From positions 1,302,001 to 1,366,000 of the forward strand of contig OZ345380.1 in assembly GCA_977006965.1 (NCBI GenBank): a DNA stretch of 64,000 nucleotides. The letters are read 5' to 3'. Below the pieces are notes generated by a model. That model did not search any database. It saw only the letters and a program-made list of their open reading frames with translations, and was not told where the DNA came from. This DNA is from Phymatolithon calcareum. Its lineage: Eukaryota; Rhodophyta; Florideophyceae; Hapalidiales. Made by a program: the position numbers and the translations under genes. Shown piece by piece: positions 23,401-33,899 of the stretch (position 1 is the stretch's first letter; every line of letters begins with the position of its first letter).

Positions 23401-24331
23401 CAGTACTGGGAACAACGCTGAGCAGCCCGGAGTCGAAAAAATAGGCGTCAACTTTCGCATTGTGCTTTGAAATACGATTGATTCTGCGAAGTCCAGCAAA
23501 CACAGCATGCCCCACAAGCATTTTACCTGCTTTGGACTTTAGCAATTGCGCATTGCCCGTGGCTGAAACGACAGTGCCACCTGCGCCGTCGTCGATGACT
23601 TCACGCTTTCTTCTATCGCGGGTATCGGCCTCTTCGGCAGATGTCGCACTGACGACCTTGGCAGGCTGCCCGATGCCATTGACCCCACTACTTTTCTTCT
23701 TGCTCAAATCGGTACCCGGAATTTCGAAACCCCCTACACGCCGGCGCGTCACCTTGTTCGGATCCTCAACACGTGCACCTCCGATAGTGTCGAAAATAGT
23801 AGACACAAATTCTGTACCACGCGCAATGTCGGCATGTCGCAGCAGCTTTGTGAGCGTCTTCGTGGCCGCGGCGCGGCGAGAAGGGGACGGGCGCAAGGCT
23901 TCACGCTCAAGGGCTTCATAGATGTCGCGGTAGAGTGCTGGATCGTGCACGACATTAGCGGTCTGACGGAGGTGGTAGTGTGCAAGGCGGCAGATATGAA
24001 CATTTTCCGATTCGAGAAGCGTTGTCAGCTCAGGTATAATGTCAGAGACTGGCGGATAGTAGGTGAGCAACCGGAGATGCATTAGAATCTTTCGGTTTGG
24101 AGGCCGATTTCCCTCAAAATGCACGAGGCGCTGAAGCTGGACGGCGAGATTTTCTGCATTCTTGGCAAAGGGATATCGCTTCGCAGTAACAAAATTGACG
24201 CGGGTGGCTTGAGCTAGAAGATACTCGTTTGGCCCTGTCCAGTGCGTGCCCGTTTCACCAGGAGGAGGAGGAGGGTCATCCTTCACTTGGCGCCGATCCG
24301 CAGTTGGTGGTTCGGCGCCCTCCATTTTCAA
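20486..24331 (-). CDS. Large helical-repeat protein, possibly TSET/TPLATE-related (TASH3-like)
   Basis: 1281 residues in one exon. The N-terminal two-thirds is HEAT/ARM-like: successive amphipathic helices such as KILMHLRLLTYYPPVSDIIP and ENVHICRLAHYHLRQTANVV, later PNQYVRGRAAIALAFVLGSG and ECRVFAVEALGAAAALAGEP. It is interrupted by acidic disordered segments (about 520-560). The C-terminus is disordered with an Arg-Ser run (about 1165-1190) and a last helix rich in Arg, Glu and Lys. The start of the solenoid reminds me of the TASH3/TSAUCER subunit of the TSET/TPLATE endocytic adaptor, but this is recollection of pattern, not an alignment. Another adaptin-like or scaffold HEAT protein is possible. 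The ATG at 24331 is the first in the frame. Confidence 0.5.
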   Translation of the reverse strand: MKMEGAEPPTADRRQVKDDPPPPPGETGTHWTGPNEYLLAQATRVNFVTAKRYPFAKNAENLAVQLQRLVHFEGNRPPNRKILMHLRLLTYYPPVSDIIPELTTLLESENVHICRLAHYHLRQTANVVHDPALYRDIYEALEREALRPSPSRRAAATKTLTKLLRHADIARGTEFVSTIFDTIGGARVEDPNKVTRRRVGGFEIPGTDLSKKKSSGVNGIGQPAKVVSATSAEEADTRDRRKREVIDDGAGGTVVSATGNAQLLKSKAGKMLVGHAVFAGLRRINRISKHNAKVDAYFFDSGLLSVVPSTVRHCMALLELRSIVSPVPVSRYLVQRLPHKNPPANKRLHLQDLGARVYYARLLGALAEDPDLDAHIPEEAPVKTQNPVAGSGPTLQEALGEKTLKGKATGLFRFLFNKDRVNDVVGAVKTTSNAVSTVVAAVRPTRLQRNDPLGVEFAEGLVNLLKNASNRVLIEALRGLARRKWTTWFEAPVPQAALYNSPEIGDATAYGGTAESWDMDDEDEEEDPRDDPDELGAFEDDFAAEEREESNATSPLSKKVSEMSAGGDNEVGEEAAEKQTWFSRLRSERKQRRVERIEADAPFYLRKLGAGVVPAVEVVLRRIYAAMLHDEPIRRFAAADATVALARAKMYGHVEEDHRKLRKAQSAYHVHAASAGPSSSRAVTVAPGTTGALVAGTAPGTFDGEMHPLEALVRPLTEIISEDPNQYVRGRAAIALAFVLGSGAGRIGMSIPNGGGGSFDDESSGTLNKSGIMMRYFGGFVRHPDAGRGVGFRLVSEFVDYLVYEVLDMAPDLAPSSVHLVELWATTHATVGVCGRLGAMWEKVLSIGQGAVVGASIFRAVQSPPERERVASAAAAFLRRRTLDLAVLTVGASHLAGFAVPEPLPRAIGVEMEKYFSLLWHCALLGPSAECRVFAVEALGAAAALAGEPFRVCTYERLAELVRVRGLGLKAVAEWALGCLDMLYSARERFSEARAANNVPRDGSCVAPNWLAIVWKLAAESSAAAQILLGAPPPPGWQPLGPGGAADLANAERRLGSVADRGLKSGGDAPTALLEAPPVEIAQLRIEGAHKWRNHRAEPAVPALGFTAAGFEEATAGGGPSRRRQKQYSVDELDYDEDIQDERMYDRARPGPSRPGGRSRSRSPSRSRSFSRSPEHSSAQLGAGAPSDMETWTASGGRTDPSMRSDLRKKQEEEDRALAMRLQKEEGDNQGSMPGAEALKNAAANAPVVAGRLFQGLQQGFRTGSKAAAKAVKSMQDKNKQ

Positions 24332-24507
24332 GCCCTTAAGATGTTGTCGAGCATTGACGGCTTAGCCGTCCTTGGGAACGGATGTGCCGAGCTGGCAAAT
24401 TTTGTAATAGTTTGATGTTCGTGCATATTTCATAAATCGGATTGAAATGGTCCACTTGGTCCACAGGACCAAATTATTTATCTCAGTTGGACCTGTTTTT
24501 TCACTAT

Positions 24508-24542
24508 GCAAGCTCACTGTTCACTGAACACAGTGAGCTTGC
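24508..24542. repeat. Hairpin, 13-bp perfect arms, 9-nt loop
   Basis: GCAAGCTCACTGT at 24508-24520 pairs with its exact complement at 24530-24542. It lies about 180 bp upstream of the large minus-strand gene's ATG. Confidence 0.9.
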
Positions 24543-25589
24543 GCGTCTTGCGAGCTTAGTGGCATCTCAGCGCATTGCTGAGAACAATAGCAGTGAAGCT
24601 TGGAATTGCGGTCTTAGTAGGGATGGATTTTCTATTGCCAACTGGGGACAAACAACAGCGGCGTCGTGGGCGCGCTGTTCTCCGTTAGTACAAACTTTAC
24701 GATAGACCATAGTCGTTCTACTTCGGCAGTAGAACTAGCCCTGCCCGTCAGAAATTGGATGACCCTCGATGGATATAATGCATCCGTTCGTTCTCGTGCA
24801 TGTATCAACTTTGCCGAAGTCCTCTGAAAGTCTTCACGGTATCCGGGAAAGTATGCGCAAGTACGATGGTCGAAACACGGCGAAACATGTGATTAGTGCA
24901 CCTCCCCCCGGCAAACAAGAGTTGATATTAGTGCAACGTTCATTGCGGAACACAGTAAAAGTACCTCATATACATACGCCATTACGAATACAAGCTCTAA
25001 GCATAAAAAGAGACACCGGACGCTCTTGTCGGAGTAGTATGTGGACAAGACATGTTCCCGAACCAGGGGACGAATGGACATTTCCTTCCTTTCCCTCCTC
25101 TTCTCTTGTCCGTTTGAAGGCCGTTGCTGACCTAAATCTTCTTCGAACGTTATTGATGTTGGAATGTGATGGATCGCCCTTTTCCCGGCACAAAATCTGG
25201 CAAACCTTTTCATTTGGCCCAGAGGACTCAGGCGCTCCTCCATCATGACGGACCAAATACTGCGAATACGCTCGCGCTTTTCCCGCTTGCAATAGCTATG
25301 CGTTGCTGGGCCGTGTCGCTCCTCTTTTGTTCGGTTTTTTCAAAATTTAAGGCCAAGTTTTCACAAGGTACCACTTTGTAAAAGGACTGTTGTTCGAACT
25401 GCGCCGAACTAGATGAATAGAAGCTGCGTTGATCCCTGTTCGCGCCGAAGTTGCCACTTCCACAAGATTGCGGCAGATAACAATACCAATGATGTTTCCC
25501 TTCGGGTTTCTAAGAAGCCGGTTAACGTTATCGAGAACTCCCTTGACTTTCTTTCGGACGCCGGACCTGCCTTTAGTTTCACAATTGGC

Positions 25590-25634
25590 GCTCTTGTCCA
25601 ACAGGTCGAGAGTCTCATCTTGTTGGACAAGAGC
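25590..25634. repeat. Hairpin, 14-bp perfect arms, 17-nt loop
   Basis: GCTCTTGTCCAACA (25590-25603) and its reverse complement (25621-25634). Confidence 0.9.
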
Positions 25635-25638
25635 CCAT

Positions 25639-25657
25639 AGGTCTCGACTCGAGACCT
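25639..25657. repeat. Palindrome, 9-bp perfect arms, 1-nt spacer
   Basis: AGGTCTCGA-C-TCGAGACCT, five bases after the preceding hairpin. Confidence 0.85.
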
Positions 25658-25735
25658 GTAGGATATATGTTTTCCCGCATATCTTACATTTTATTACCAT
25701 GACCTTCACTTACAGACCGTCTGTCAGTAATGAGT

Positions 25736-27012
25736 TAACTAGTATCTATTGTACCGACGCCTTCAATTGAGGCAATCTTTCAAATCTCATTAACGTAGAC
25801 AAAAATTTATGCGGAACACTTTTTGGCGCCACGTAAAGAAAGGCCGCCCTTTCTTCTGCTCTCGGAGTTGGAACTTCCCCTATATAAGGAGTTTTGCGAA
25901 TTCAGGGAGAAAAATTCATTCATCCACCCGAAAAGTCAGTGTCGTGACGGCACAAAGAAAAGATCCTCGTCGACAAGTCGGTGCAACCGTTCACGCCAAA
26001 GCAACTGCAGCCACAAGTCCAGCAGAGTATTCCCGACTATATGGCTATTTGGAAAAGTCGAAAAAGCTGAATGGGACTGTTCTGGAGGTTCTTGTTAAAA
26101 AAACTTAACGGTCGTTCAAGTACTTCATTACGAGTCAAGTGGATTTTAGTGCAACATCCAGAGCCCAAAACTAAGGTGTAATCTATCAATATGTACAAAG
26201 TTAAGCCAGGGAATGCTGTAGTGGATGATCGAGCCGCACGCCAAGCCGGGCGAAGTCGTCGTCAGCAAGAAGACGCAACCGCTCGTTCGACATCGGATGC
26301 TGCTTACAGTTCAAACCTGGACATATCTCTTTAGGATATCGGGCGTTCCTGTATACGTACAACTCACTAAGACGATCATCATGCTGTGTCTACCCCTCCT
26401 GGAAATCGTAGAAGCTTTCAACGCCCTGTTCCTGGCTCTCTAAAGTATGCATTCCAAGAATCTTGGCATCAGGAGTCGCAAAAAAATGTCTATCTTGTTG
26501 TCCCTGTTCGCAAGCCTGATACTGAACCTCGGTGGTACGGCCAGGGTGTTCATTGAGCTGCCAATAGTATTTTTCACTATATGGCAAATGATCGGGAACA
26601 GGAAAATGACTGTGAGATGCATAATTTGGCATGCAGATGGAGTGGCATAGAGCTCCATTTGTAGCTTGTAGCAACAAATGAGGAGCAGATCAGGGAACTC
26701 AGGGGAGAATTGGCATACGGATATGTGAATAGTTTCAGTTTTCCGTTATTCGCACGGTCTCGTTTTTCGCAAGTGTCGAGATGGCGGAGATGCGCCTTCA
26801 AGAGGGCCAAAACTCATCGGAGTTGTAAAATCAGGGAGGATAGATCGATTGCACCCCAATGGTTTCCTTACCGAAACAAAGCTCTTCGAGAGGGCTTCAT
26901 ATGTTTCCATGGTGCGGAAGTGCCGGAAGGTCAGTCCATTAAGGACGAATCGCATGTTGTTGGAACAAAGATCGACCGTACTTTATTTCGACCACATCCA
27001 GAACCCCCCTAA
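25736..27012 (+). mobile_element. Degenerate piggyBac-like element, copy 1
   Basis: The left end (CTAGTATCTATTGTACCGAC, then CTTCAATTGAGGC) resembles the left end of the element at 46647. The inner coding relic at 25945-26105 (RKDPRRQVGATVHAKATAAT... followed by SRLYGYLEKSKKLNGTV) matches the reading at about 46880-47030 of that element, and a later piece near 26416-26480 (QRPVPGSLKYAFQESW) matches ERPLAGSLAYNLHGSW there. The reading frame is broken by several stops and shifts, and no right terminal repeat was found, so this is a dead, probably 3'-truncated copy. The right boundary given is the end of the last related-looking open frame and is uncertain. Confidence 0.5.
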
Positions 27013-29003
27013 GTAAATCCCTTCTGTCGCACCTGCTAGCGTTAGTTAGACAAAGTAAATCTGCCGGCGTTGAGCTGTACGCGCCCCAACCGGGAGTGTG
27101 TGATACTTATTATTTCGAATGCCTTCAACTTTCCAGATATACTCGATGTCTGCAATGAAGCATTAATATGGAGAAGAACCTGCGCATATAATATTGGTCA
27201 TTTAGAGCCGATGGCCTGTATAGGGGATCACTGTACTCTGGAGCGCACCCAGAGTCACTCGACAACTATTACCGACGAGCTGGCACTGCAGATGATCGAC
27301 AACTCATAGGACTCGTACTGCGCTCGACGTCGCTCCGCCACTGCAGACAGGATATTTGTATCTGACAGCGGTTTTGCTATTCATCTAGCGTCCAAAAGAA
27401 GGAAACGGAATACTGCGGGTGGGGTGCGCACCCGTATACCTTGCAGAACGGATGCCATGTTTGAAAACGTATCAGGACGAGGCCTGTTTTTTCGTCCGGC
27501 ACAAGGACTAGGGATGTCTGGTTCGCATTCAATCAAGGTCTCCGCTGGAAGCTCAGTGCACTAGTCATGCCATCAGGAAATCTAAGGGCTCCTGTGTTTC
27601 AAGATGGCTGATTCTAAAATAGTAATTTCTATTTCAGGCGTGCTTCTCAACTAAGGAAGCAGCTTTCATACACATTTATTGCAGCATGAGGATTTTTGCA
27701 GCTGGGTCTACTGCACCAGAATTGAATCCGGAGTGCGATACTTTGAGTAGGGACGCAAAGCCAAAATAGACAGTAGCAGGGTGCACGCTTCGCCTTGACA
27801 GTCTCAAGAGTGTTTCTGATGGCGTTCAATAATAGAATTATTCTATATTCAAAAATACGACTTTTGATATTCGCCTCAACTTGTGGTCTAGCCGCTTAGT
27901 GCTTGGGTTGGACCAAATTGCTTGTTATGGATATCTCGGGAAGTGATCCCTTGCCACTAATTGTGTGCTTTCAATTGTAACGATATGTGATAACGGCATA
28001 CGTGTGTTGCGGATACGTGGGACTGCAGAGAACTGTAAATAAAAGATGTTTGAGGTAACCATAGCATGTTAATCAAAGGAGCGAGCGAAAAACCGCCCTG
28101 TTAATCCAAAGTGAGAGGATGTGCCCGTTGATGCATTAGAAAGTTTCCGAACATTACCTTGCAGCCAAAGCGAAAAATAGGTCACCTGATAGCAGGTTCG
28201 TCGCTTGTGGTTGACCGTGGCTCCGTTTGACCGAGTTTTGTGCTGCCCATTGTCCAGAAAATTCCACAAAGTTCTGGTATTGCTTTAGAAAAAGCTGGTT
28301 GACAGCCCTTTCTGGAGACAAGGCGGCGAATACGAATGCTATACGCCCTTGTCTCGTAGGTGCAGGCGAGAGTCCCACATCTGCGATATTTTGTTGAGAT
28401 TTTACTGTCAAGTTTGTTTATGATGTAGTTTCAGCCTTATCTGTGCTGGCCCCTAAATGTGTGCGAGCGCCGCCGCCGCTCTTTTCAATGTTTGTAATTA
28501 TTTTCTTCTGGAGTATATGACGATTAACCTAGCGACAAGTTGTTACTGGCGTGGTTGAAGGGTTGTACTTCGACCTCGTGTTAACGTTACATTAAAGGTG
28601 TTTTTGTTCTCATTATCCAACATATTTTTTGCCGATTTTTTCACTATATCACATGTATCGTGAGGCAGCAGTATTTCCACTCGACAATGTCGGCCCAGTT
28701 GCTCTGAGAACAAGTTTGCAATGCTTATTTTGCCACTGCTACGGTGCCGGTTGATTATGAACAGGTGCTCTCTTTGCACTTCATCTCCTCATCTATGCCC
28801 CCGGAAGGATTCCATGAACGATTTCAGTCTTGGGCAGTGGTCGGAAAGGCATCGACCATTTCGCCAAGTTTAGATGGCTTGGTATGATTTGCAGATCAGA
28901 CTGGGCGACGCGTATGTATTCCATCCGTCGCGAAACAGCAATTTTTCGGGATGGCGCAAACAAAATGCACAACTTGTACGAATAACAGCCTGTTCACTGT
29001 TAC
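27013..29003. other. Intergenic, 2 kb, no gene supported
   Basis: Open frames of at most 100 codons without any domain. It ends at the target-site duplication of the LINE at 29018. Confidence 0.4.
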
Positions 29004-29017
29004 AGTACAGTTTTTAA

Positions 29018-31748
29018 GCCTGTATGTACGCGCCTTAGAAGCCGGCAAGATCGTGACCCGAACCAGTATAAGCGACCAATCAGTGTAAGAGACCGAGATG
29101 ACACACAAAGGAAAAATGAAATCAAGGAACGAATGCGTAGTCTCATTGAGGACCTCAAGGGAAGTACCTCCCCCGAATCGGTATCCCATATCTACAGAGA
29201 GATTGTGGACCTCGGAGGAAAGTCAAGAAAAGAATCCAAGAAAGAAATCGCGCTTCGTAAGTACCAAGAAGGCATTCCCGGAGTCATCGAAGACCTCAAA
29301 AAGTGCAGCAATGTAAGAGATCTACACCAGGGGTACAAGCGACTTGTTAAAACCTGGTGTGATCCGTGGAGAACTAGAAAACGCACACCGGCACGCTATA
29401 AGTCATTTTGGAATACAGAGCTCGACAAAATGGCACTGAAGCGAAAGAAACTTTACCGGAAAGCCAGATCATCCCAAGCACCGGAAGACTGGGGTCGTTA
29501 CCACGAGTGTAAGTACCAAATCAGAACCTTGGTGAACAAGAAGAAGAAAGAGCAGTATCAAGAATACATCGCCGAGCTGGAGGAGAAGGATGGACCAGCG
29601 GCTTTGAAGCAACTTGCCAAGATGAAAAAGAAAATTCGAAGAAGAAAGCTAAGAAACGAGATGACAGGAAGCCCCATGAATTGCGCTAAATTCTCAGCCC
29701 ATATCTCAGCGACATGCCATAGCACCGAAAAGTGGCAACCCGGCCTAAGAAAATTCTCCTGCACAGAGGACATGAGGACAAAAATTGAAGCGGCTATCCG
29801 TAAAGCACCAAACGGAAAGGCACCAGGCTTAGACGAGGTGAAGGCTGAAATGCTAAAAGTCGATATATCGCTCAATGCCGAAGTGCTTACAGCCTTGTGG
29901 GAGGCCTGCGGGAGATGTGGAGACACGCCTCTGCACTGGCAGAAAGCGCTCCTCGTCCCAATACACAAGAAGGGAGCACACGAGGACCCCGGAAACTACC
30001 GACCGATTTCCTTGCTGAGCCACGCAAGGAAAATTATTGAGACAGCGATTGATATGAAGCTGCGCACAGTATACTCAAACCACTGGTATCAGCTTGGGTT
30101 CCAAAAGGGGAAGAGCACTGAACTGGCCATCCTAAGAGCTACTGAGCTACTAAAAGAGGATCAGAGATGTGTAGCAGTATTGGACCTTAAGGCTGCCTAC
30201 GACACAGTACCGAGAGTACACTTGGTGAACAGAATGAGACAAGTACTGCCCAAGGAGATCTGCGCAATGGCCGAGGCGTTCTTGACACCATCCTGGGTAG
30301 CAACAATTGGTGATGCGAACAGGAACTGGTTTCTAGTGGACAGGGGGGTCCCACAAGGGTCCCCTCTCAGTCCAAGCCTTTACAACATCTTCATGGATGA
30401 ATTCGCCGAGCGAATGAGCCGGGCATCAAAAACCTGGGCTGAAGTACCGGCTATCCTCTTCGCAGACGATGTTCTTCTCTCTGCGAAATCACCCGCTGCA
30501 CTGCAAGGACTATTGGATATAGCTACCCAATGGGCACAAGAGCGAGATATGACTTGGAACACTAAACAAGGGAAAAGCGAAGTCCTCGAATCAGAGGAAA
30601 CATTGGGCAAGACATTCAAGCTAGCGAACAAGGTACTAGCACAAGTTCCGGAGGTCACGTACCTTGGAGTATCCATAGACCCCGGAGGAGTCACAGATAC
30701 GTTAATGATGCAACGACTAAAGAAAGCAAGGACGGCCGTGTACGAGTTGCGTACACTGGGAGTGTTCAAGAAAGGGCTGAGTATACAGAAGTGTATCCAA
30801 ATATACAAGGCGCTAGTACAGCCACGCTGGGAGTACGCAATGCACTTAACGCCCTGGACAGAAGACGTACAAAATGCTGTCAAGGAAGTAGAAGCAACAT
30901 TCTTCAATCAAGTATTCGGGCCACTGGCCCGAGGAAGGACGGATAGGCTCCGTCTCCTGTGCCGGATCCAGGCGGCCGCACATCGACGAGAAATCTTGGC
31001 CTTCAAAATGCTGAGAAGGAACAAGGCGAAAGAACGTAGGTACTCAAAAGAAGTGCCCGAAAGAAGAAACAACTATGAATGGCAGTACACGAGGAAAGAT
31101 ATCGCCGCGATGGAGACCAGAGAGCCGTTCGGTGAAGCTGTAAAGCATATCCAAACGAACCAATCGTCGCAAACACTTCGATCGAAATTTCTGGAAATGG
31201 AAGGAGACCGCCTAGAATCGAAGCGGAAAAGAAAGATACCGTACGACAAGACAAGAGAATTGCCGGCAATCCTCAAGTTCCCCAAGGTGAAGCACAGACA
31301 ACTCGCGCTGCAGTATGCCTGCGGTAGATTCCCACAGGTGTCAACAACAAGTATGACTGAAGAATTCGGCACCAGAGCCAGAGAGCATATGGAAACCCTT
31401 GAACGCACGTTAGCAGGGTACGAACTTGAAGGAGAAAAACGACTGGAAACAGAAAAGGCGCTGGATGAGCTCTTACTATTTAGCAAGACACTCATAGAAC
31501 GCATGGAGACCGAAGAAGGCTTGTATTAATCCGCAGAAGGCAAGACAAAAAGTGGTCGAGACCAAGCACCAACAATCCCGTAGAGGACTGAAATAGGACT
31601 ACTTTGAGTCCTGAGTTTTCCCGTCCGCCATTCTGGTGGACGTTTTGTGAGCTACACAAAGGTAGGTAGCATCAGAGGAAGCCTTGCCCATATCTTCGGA
31701 AGTCTGTGGGGCTTTTAAATAAACTTGAAAGGAAAAAAAAAAAAAAAA
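29018..31748 (+). mobile_element. LINE family 1, recent insertion with 14-bp target-site duplication
   Basis: Bounded by AGTACAGTTTTTAA at 29004-29017 and again at 31749-31762, immediately after an A-tail of about 16-17 bases. This is the hallmark of target-primed reverse transcription. The element is 5'-truncated: it opens inside the coding frame, with no apurinic-type endonuclease. The 3' UTR (31530-31732) recurs in other copies at 37378 and 40165. Identity of the two duplications and the intact frame suggest a young insertion. Confidence 0.9.
29133..31529 (+). CDS. LINE reverse transcriptase (5'-truncated ORF2)
   Basis: 798 residues with no internal stop. The N-terminal 200 residues are very basic and helical. 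RT motifs follow in order: NYRPISLLSHARKIIE (about 288-303), AVLDLKAAYDTVPR (motif A), GVPQGSPLSPSLYNIFMDEF (motif B), and LFADDVLL (about 442-449, the catalytic YxDD equivalent). Then come a thumb and a C-terminal domain (QLALQYACGRFP and the end MRSMETEEGLY-like acidic LY terminus, here RMETEEGLY). There is no RNase H domain and no endonuclease in the copy. The frame is open upstream of the ATG at 29133 back to the insertion point, so the true ORF began earlier and the ATG is only the first available Met. Confidence 0.85.
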   Translation: MRSLIEDLKGSTSPESVSHIYREIVDLGGKSRKESKKEIALRKYQEGIPGVIEDLKKCSNVRDLHQGYKRLVKTWCDPWRTRKRTPARYKSFWNTELDKMALKRKKLYRKARSSQAPEDWGRYHECKYQIRTLVNKKKKEQYQEYIAELEEKDGPAALKQLAKMKKKIRRRKLRNEMTGSPMNCAKFSAHISATCHSTEKWQPGLRKFSCTEDMRTKIEAAIRKAPNGKAPGLDEVKAEMLKVDISLNAEVLTALWEACGRCGDTPLHWQKALLVPIHKKGAHEDPGNYRPISLLSHARKIIETAIDMKLRTVYSNHWYQLGFQKGKSTELAILRATELLKEDQRCVAVLDLKAAYDTVPRVHLVNRMRQVLPKEICAMAEAFLTPSWVATIGDANRNWFLVDRGVPQGSPLSPSLYNIFMDEFAERMSRASKTWAEVPAILFADDVLLSAKSPAALQGLLDIATQWAQERDMTWNTKQGKSEVLESEETLGKTFKLANKVLAQVPEVTYLGVSIDPGGVTDTLMMQRLKKARTAVYELRTLGVFKKGLSIQKCIQIYKALVQPRWEYAMHLTPWTEDVQNAVKEVEATFFNQVFGPLARGRTDRLRLLCRIQAAAHRREILAFKMLRRNKAKERRYSKEVPERRNNYEWQYTRKDIAAMETREPFGEAVKHIQTNQSSQTLRSKFLEMEGDRLESKRKRKIPYDKTRELPAILKFPKVKHRQLALQYACGRFPQVSTTSMTEEFGTRAREHMETLERTLAGYELEGEKRLETEKALDELLLFSKTLIERMETEEGLY

Positions 31749-31962
31749 AGTACAGTTTTTAATAAATAAATCACTACGTTTACGCCGCTTCGGCGAAATG
31801 TGGCACAAACAAGTCTCATATTTTATATTTGGGAAAACGTGTATGAAGATGAAAGGTTTGTGCTCTTTGCTCTCAATCGATTTACTTTCTACGGTTACGG
31901 TATAGCTTTCCATGCCTTGTTACCAAGACAGCAGCTCAGCACTTAAGCGAAGAATGAAGTAT

Positions 31963-32186
31963 GTTTTTTTTTGCAACTGTTTAGTTGTTTATTTGAAAGC
32001 CCTCATTAACACTCCTAAGACTGTACGGGGGCAGCTTTTCGTAACTTGTTCATTCTAGTATATCGCCTGGTCCCTAATACAGGGACTCGTCGTTTTCCAT
32101 ATTGTCAATTATGGTGACGCTGTAGAGTAGTATGGAGTCTAATGCCTTTTCCGTTCTTATCATTTCTCCGGAGTCCAGTTCATACT
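31963..32186 (-). mobile_element. LINE family 3, 3'-end fragment with 11-bp target-site duplication
   Basis: Minus-strand copy of the last codons and 3' UTR of a LINE. On the minus strand it reads ...RTEKALDSILLYS, then IIDNMENDESLY and stop, then a UTR ending in an A-tail (T-run at 31965-31973). AGAATGAAGTA flanks it at 31952-31962 and 32187-32197. Its near-copy in the other orientation is at 41127. Confidence 0.75.
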
Positions 32187-32388
32187 AGAATGAAGTAGGT
32201 GTACTATACAGGACCCATTTCGTTCCTTGCAAATAACATAGTGTCCTCTAATTGATTTTCTCAATCACGATGGACCGATTTACCTCACCATCAAAATTAT
32301 GAGCGGACGTTGGTTGCACGGTCTAAAGAAGGCCATCTCTGTCGGCCCTGAGCGCAGTTTTGCTGTACGCAACTAAAGCGTTGCCCAT

Positions 32389-33234
32389 GTGGAGGCCACA
32401 TTCGCCCGCTTGCGCCGAGACGTTAACAGCTTGTCATGGATTGTCTCCAATTGTACGGAAAAGTGGGCCCCTCTCTCCAAGTTTGCCACAACCGTTTCTG
32501 CCGTCGGGAAGAGTCTCCACGCCGAATCCGACGTTCCAACCTGTGCCGTCTTCCGCAAGGCTAGCGCACTATCGTTTGCTCTGGATGTCCGTACTGCCGC
32601 TCTCGCCACTACTCTAAATCCTGTCGAGGCTGATGTCGCCTCGCTATCTTCCCGTCTAGCCACGCTTGAGACTCTACGACGCCCTTGGATTCAAGCCATT
32701 ACAGATGACCTTTACTAGCGTCATAAGGCAGGAAATATGGCTGCGGTTGTGCATGCTGCACAAGGCAAGACCGCCAATAGGCTCGCGCGAACAAATCGTA
32801 AAACTGCAAACTCCGGAGCCGAGCTTCAGGGGATGAGTGACAGATTGCAGAATGAATTCTTAGCTTTGTTCCGCGAGCGACTCATTGTTGCAGATCGTGT
32901 ATTCGCGGCAGTGCTTGCAGTCTTCACCGACAACGCGAAGCTCGCGGACTTTCAAGAAATTCGTGCTCTGTTCTGCGCTCCCAAATTTTGTGACCGCAAT
33001 GTCGCCGTTTCGGACACGGACATGCGTGACATTCAAGGCATGTCGGAGGCATACCTAAGTCAGACGGACGGCTCTCCTTCTCCTTTGCGTTCTGCAACGG
33101 CGGCAATGGATTCAACGTTTTCTTTGACAGTGATTGGAAGTAGGCTCCGTTCCAAAACAGCTCATGTATCGCCTGTGGACGCTACGAAAAGTTTGCAAAA
33201 CAATAATATCTTCAATTCGAAACAGTATCGGTAG
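32389..33234 (+). pseudogene. Helical protein frame of unknown family, broken by one stop
   Basis: One continuous reading frame (frame 1) runs from 32389 to 33234 except for a TAG at 32716-32718. The product would be about 280 residues, Ala/Leu/Thr-rich and strongly helical before the stop (repeated ATxxNPVEADVASLSSRLATLE-type heptads) and Arg/Ala-rich after it. It might be a retroelement ORF1/Gag-like protein or a decayed host gene. No domain is recognised. There is no ATG before the first half in this frame. Confidence 0.3.
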
Positions 33235-33899
33235 CCTGCAAAGTCTTTTGACAGGCAGGGGGGGAGTTTCAAAGATCCTGCATCGTTCTCTTCAACTTTA
33301 AGGTATTCTTCCATTCCCAGTCTGTCACCATTTGTGGATACAGGACTTCGCCGTATGCATGTGGCGCAGACCAGCGAGAACTTGGACGAGCATCGGTATA
33401 TTGTGCAACATCAAGGACAGCAACCATACATACAGAAGCCGGTCCAGCGTACCGTTCTACAATCGTCGAACTGCGAGCCAGACGGCATGTCACAAAGAAA
33501 TTCCGATTCATATCCAAGTGACCAGAGAAGCCCACTGCACCGGAACAATCAAGGCGATCTTCATCCCGGAAATGGAGAGCCAAGGCAAAATCTCTCATTG
33601 AGTGAAACGCACAATTTTATATATCAACACGATGTACATCAATCAGACCCACAGAAGTCAACATGCACTCAAAGATCTCTTCAAAATGCTGCAGAGGAGG
33701 TTCCAAATGAGCACTTACATCACGAAATACTGGAGACGAATTTGCCAACAGGTATAGATCTCTCACGAACCAGGACGACCAACGAATCCACTGGAACGAA
33801 TGGATTTTCCAGTCAACAATCCAACAATCCCAACTTTGACCCGAGAGAAATACAACTCGACGGGTCTACAGCCAGTAGACCTTCCGAAGAGAAGCATCA

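Larger units (their letters stand above)
24332..25735. other. Intergenic, start of transposon-rich block
   Basis: Besides three hairpins listed separately, there is a minus-strand open frame at 25347-25709 that starts KVMVIKCKICGKTY and has no recognised domain. No gene is supported. Confidence 0.35.
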
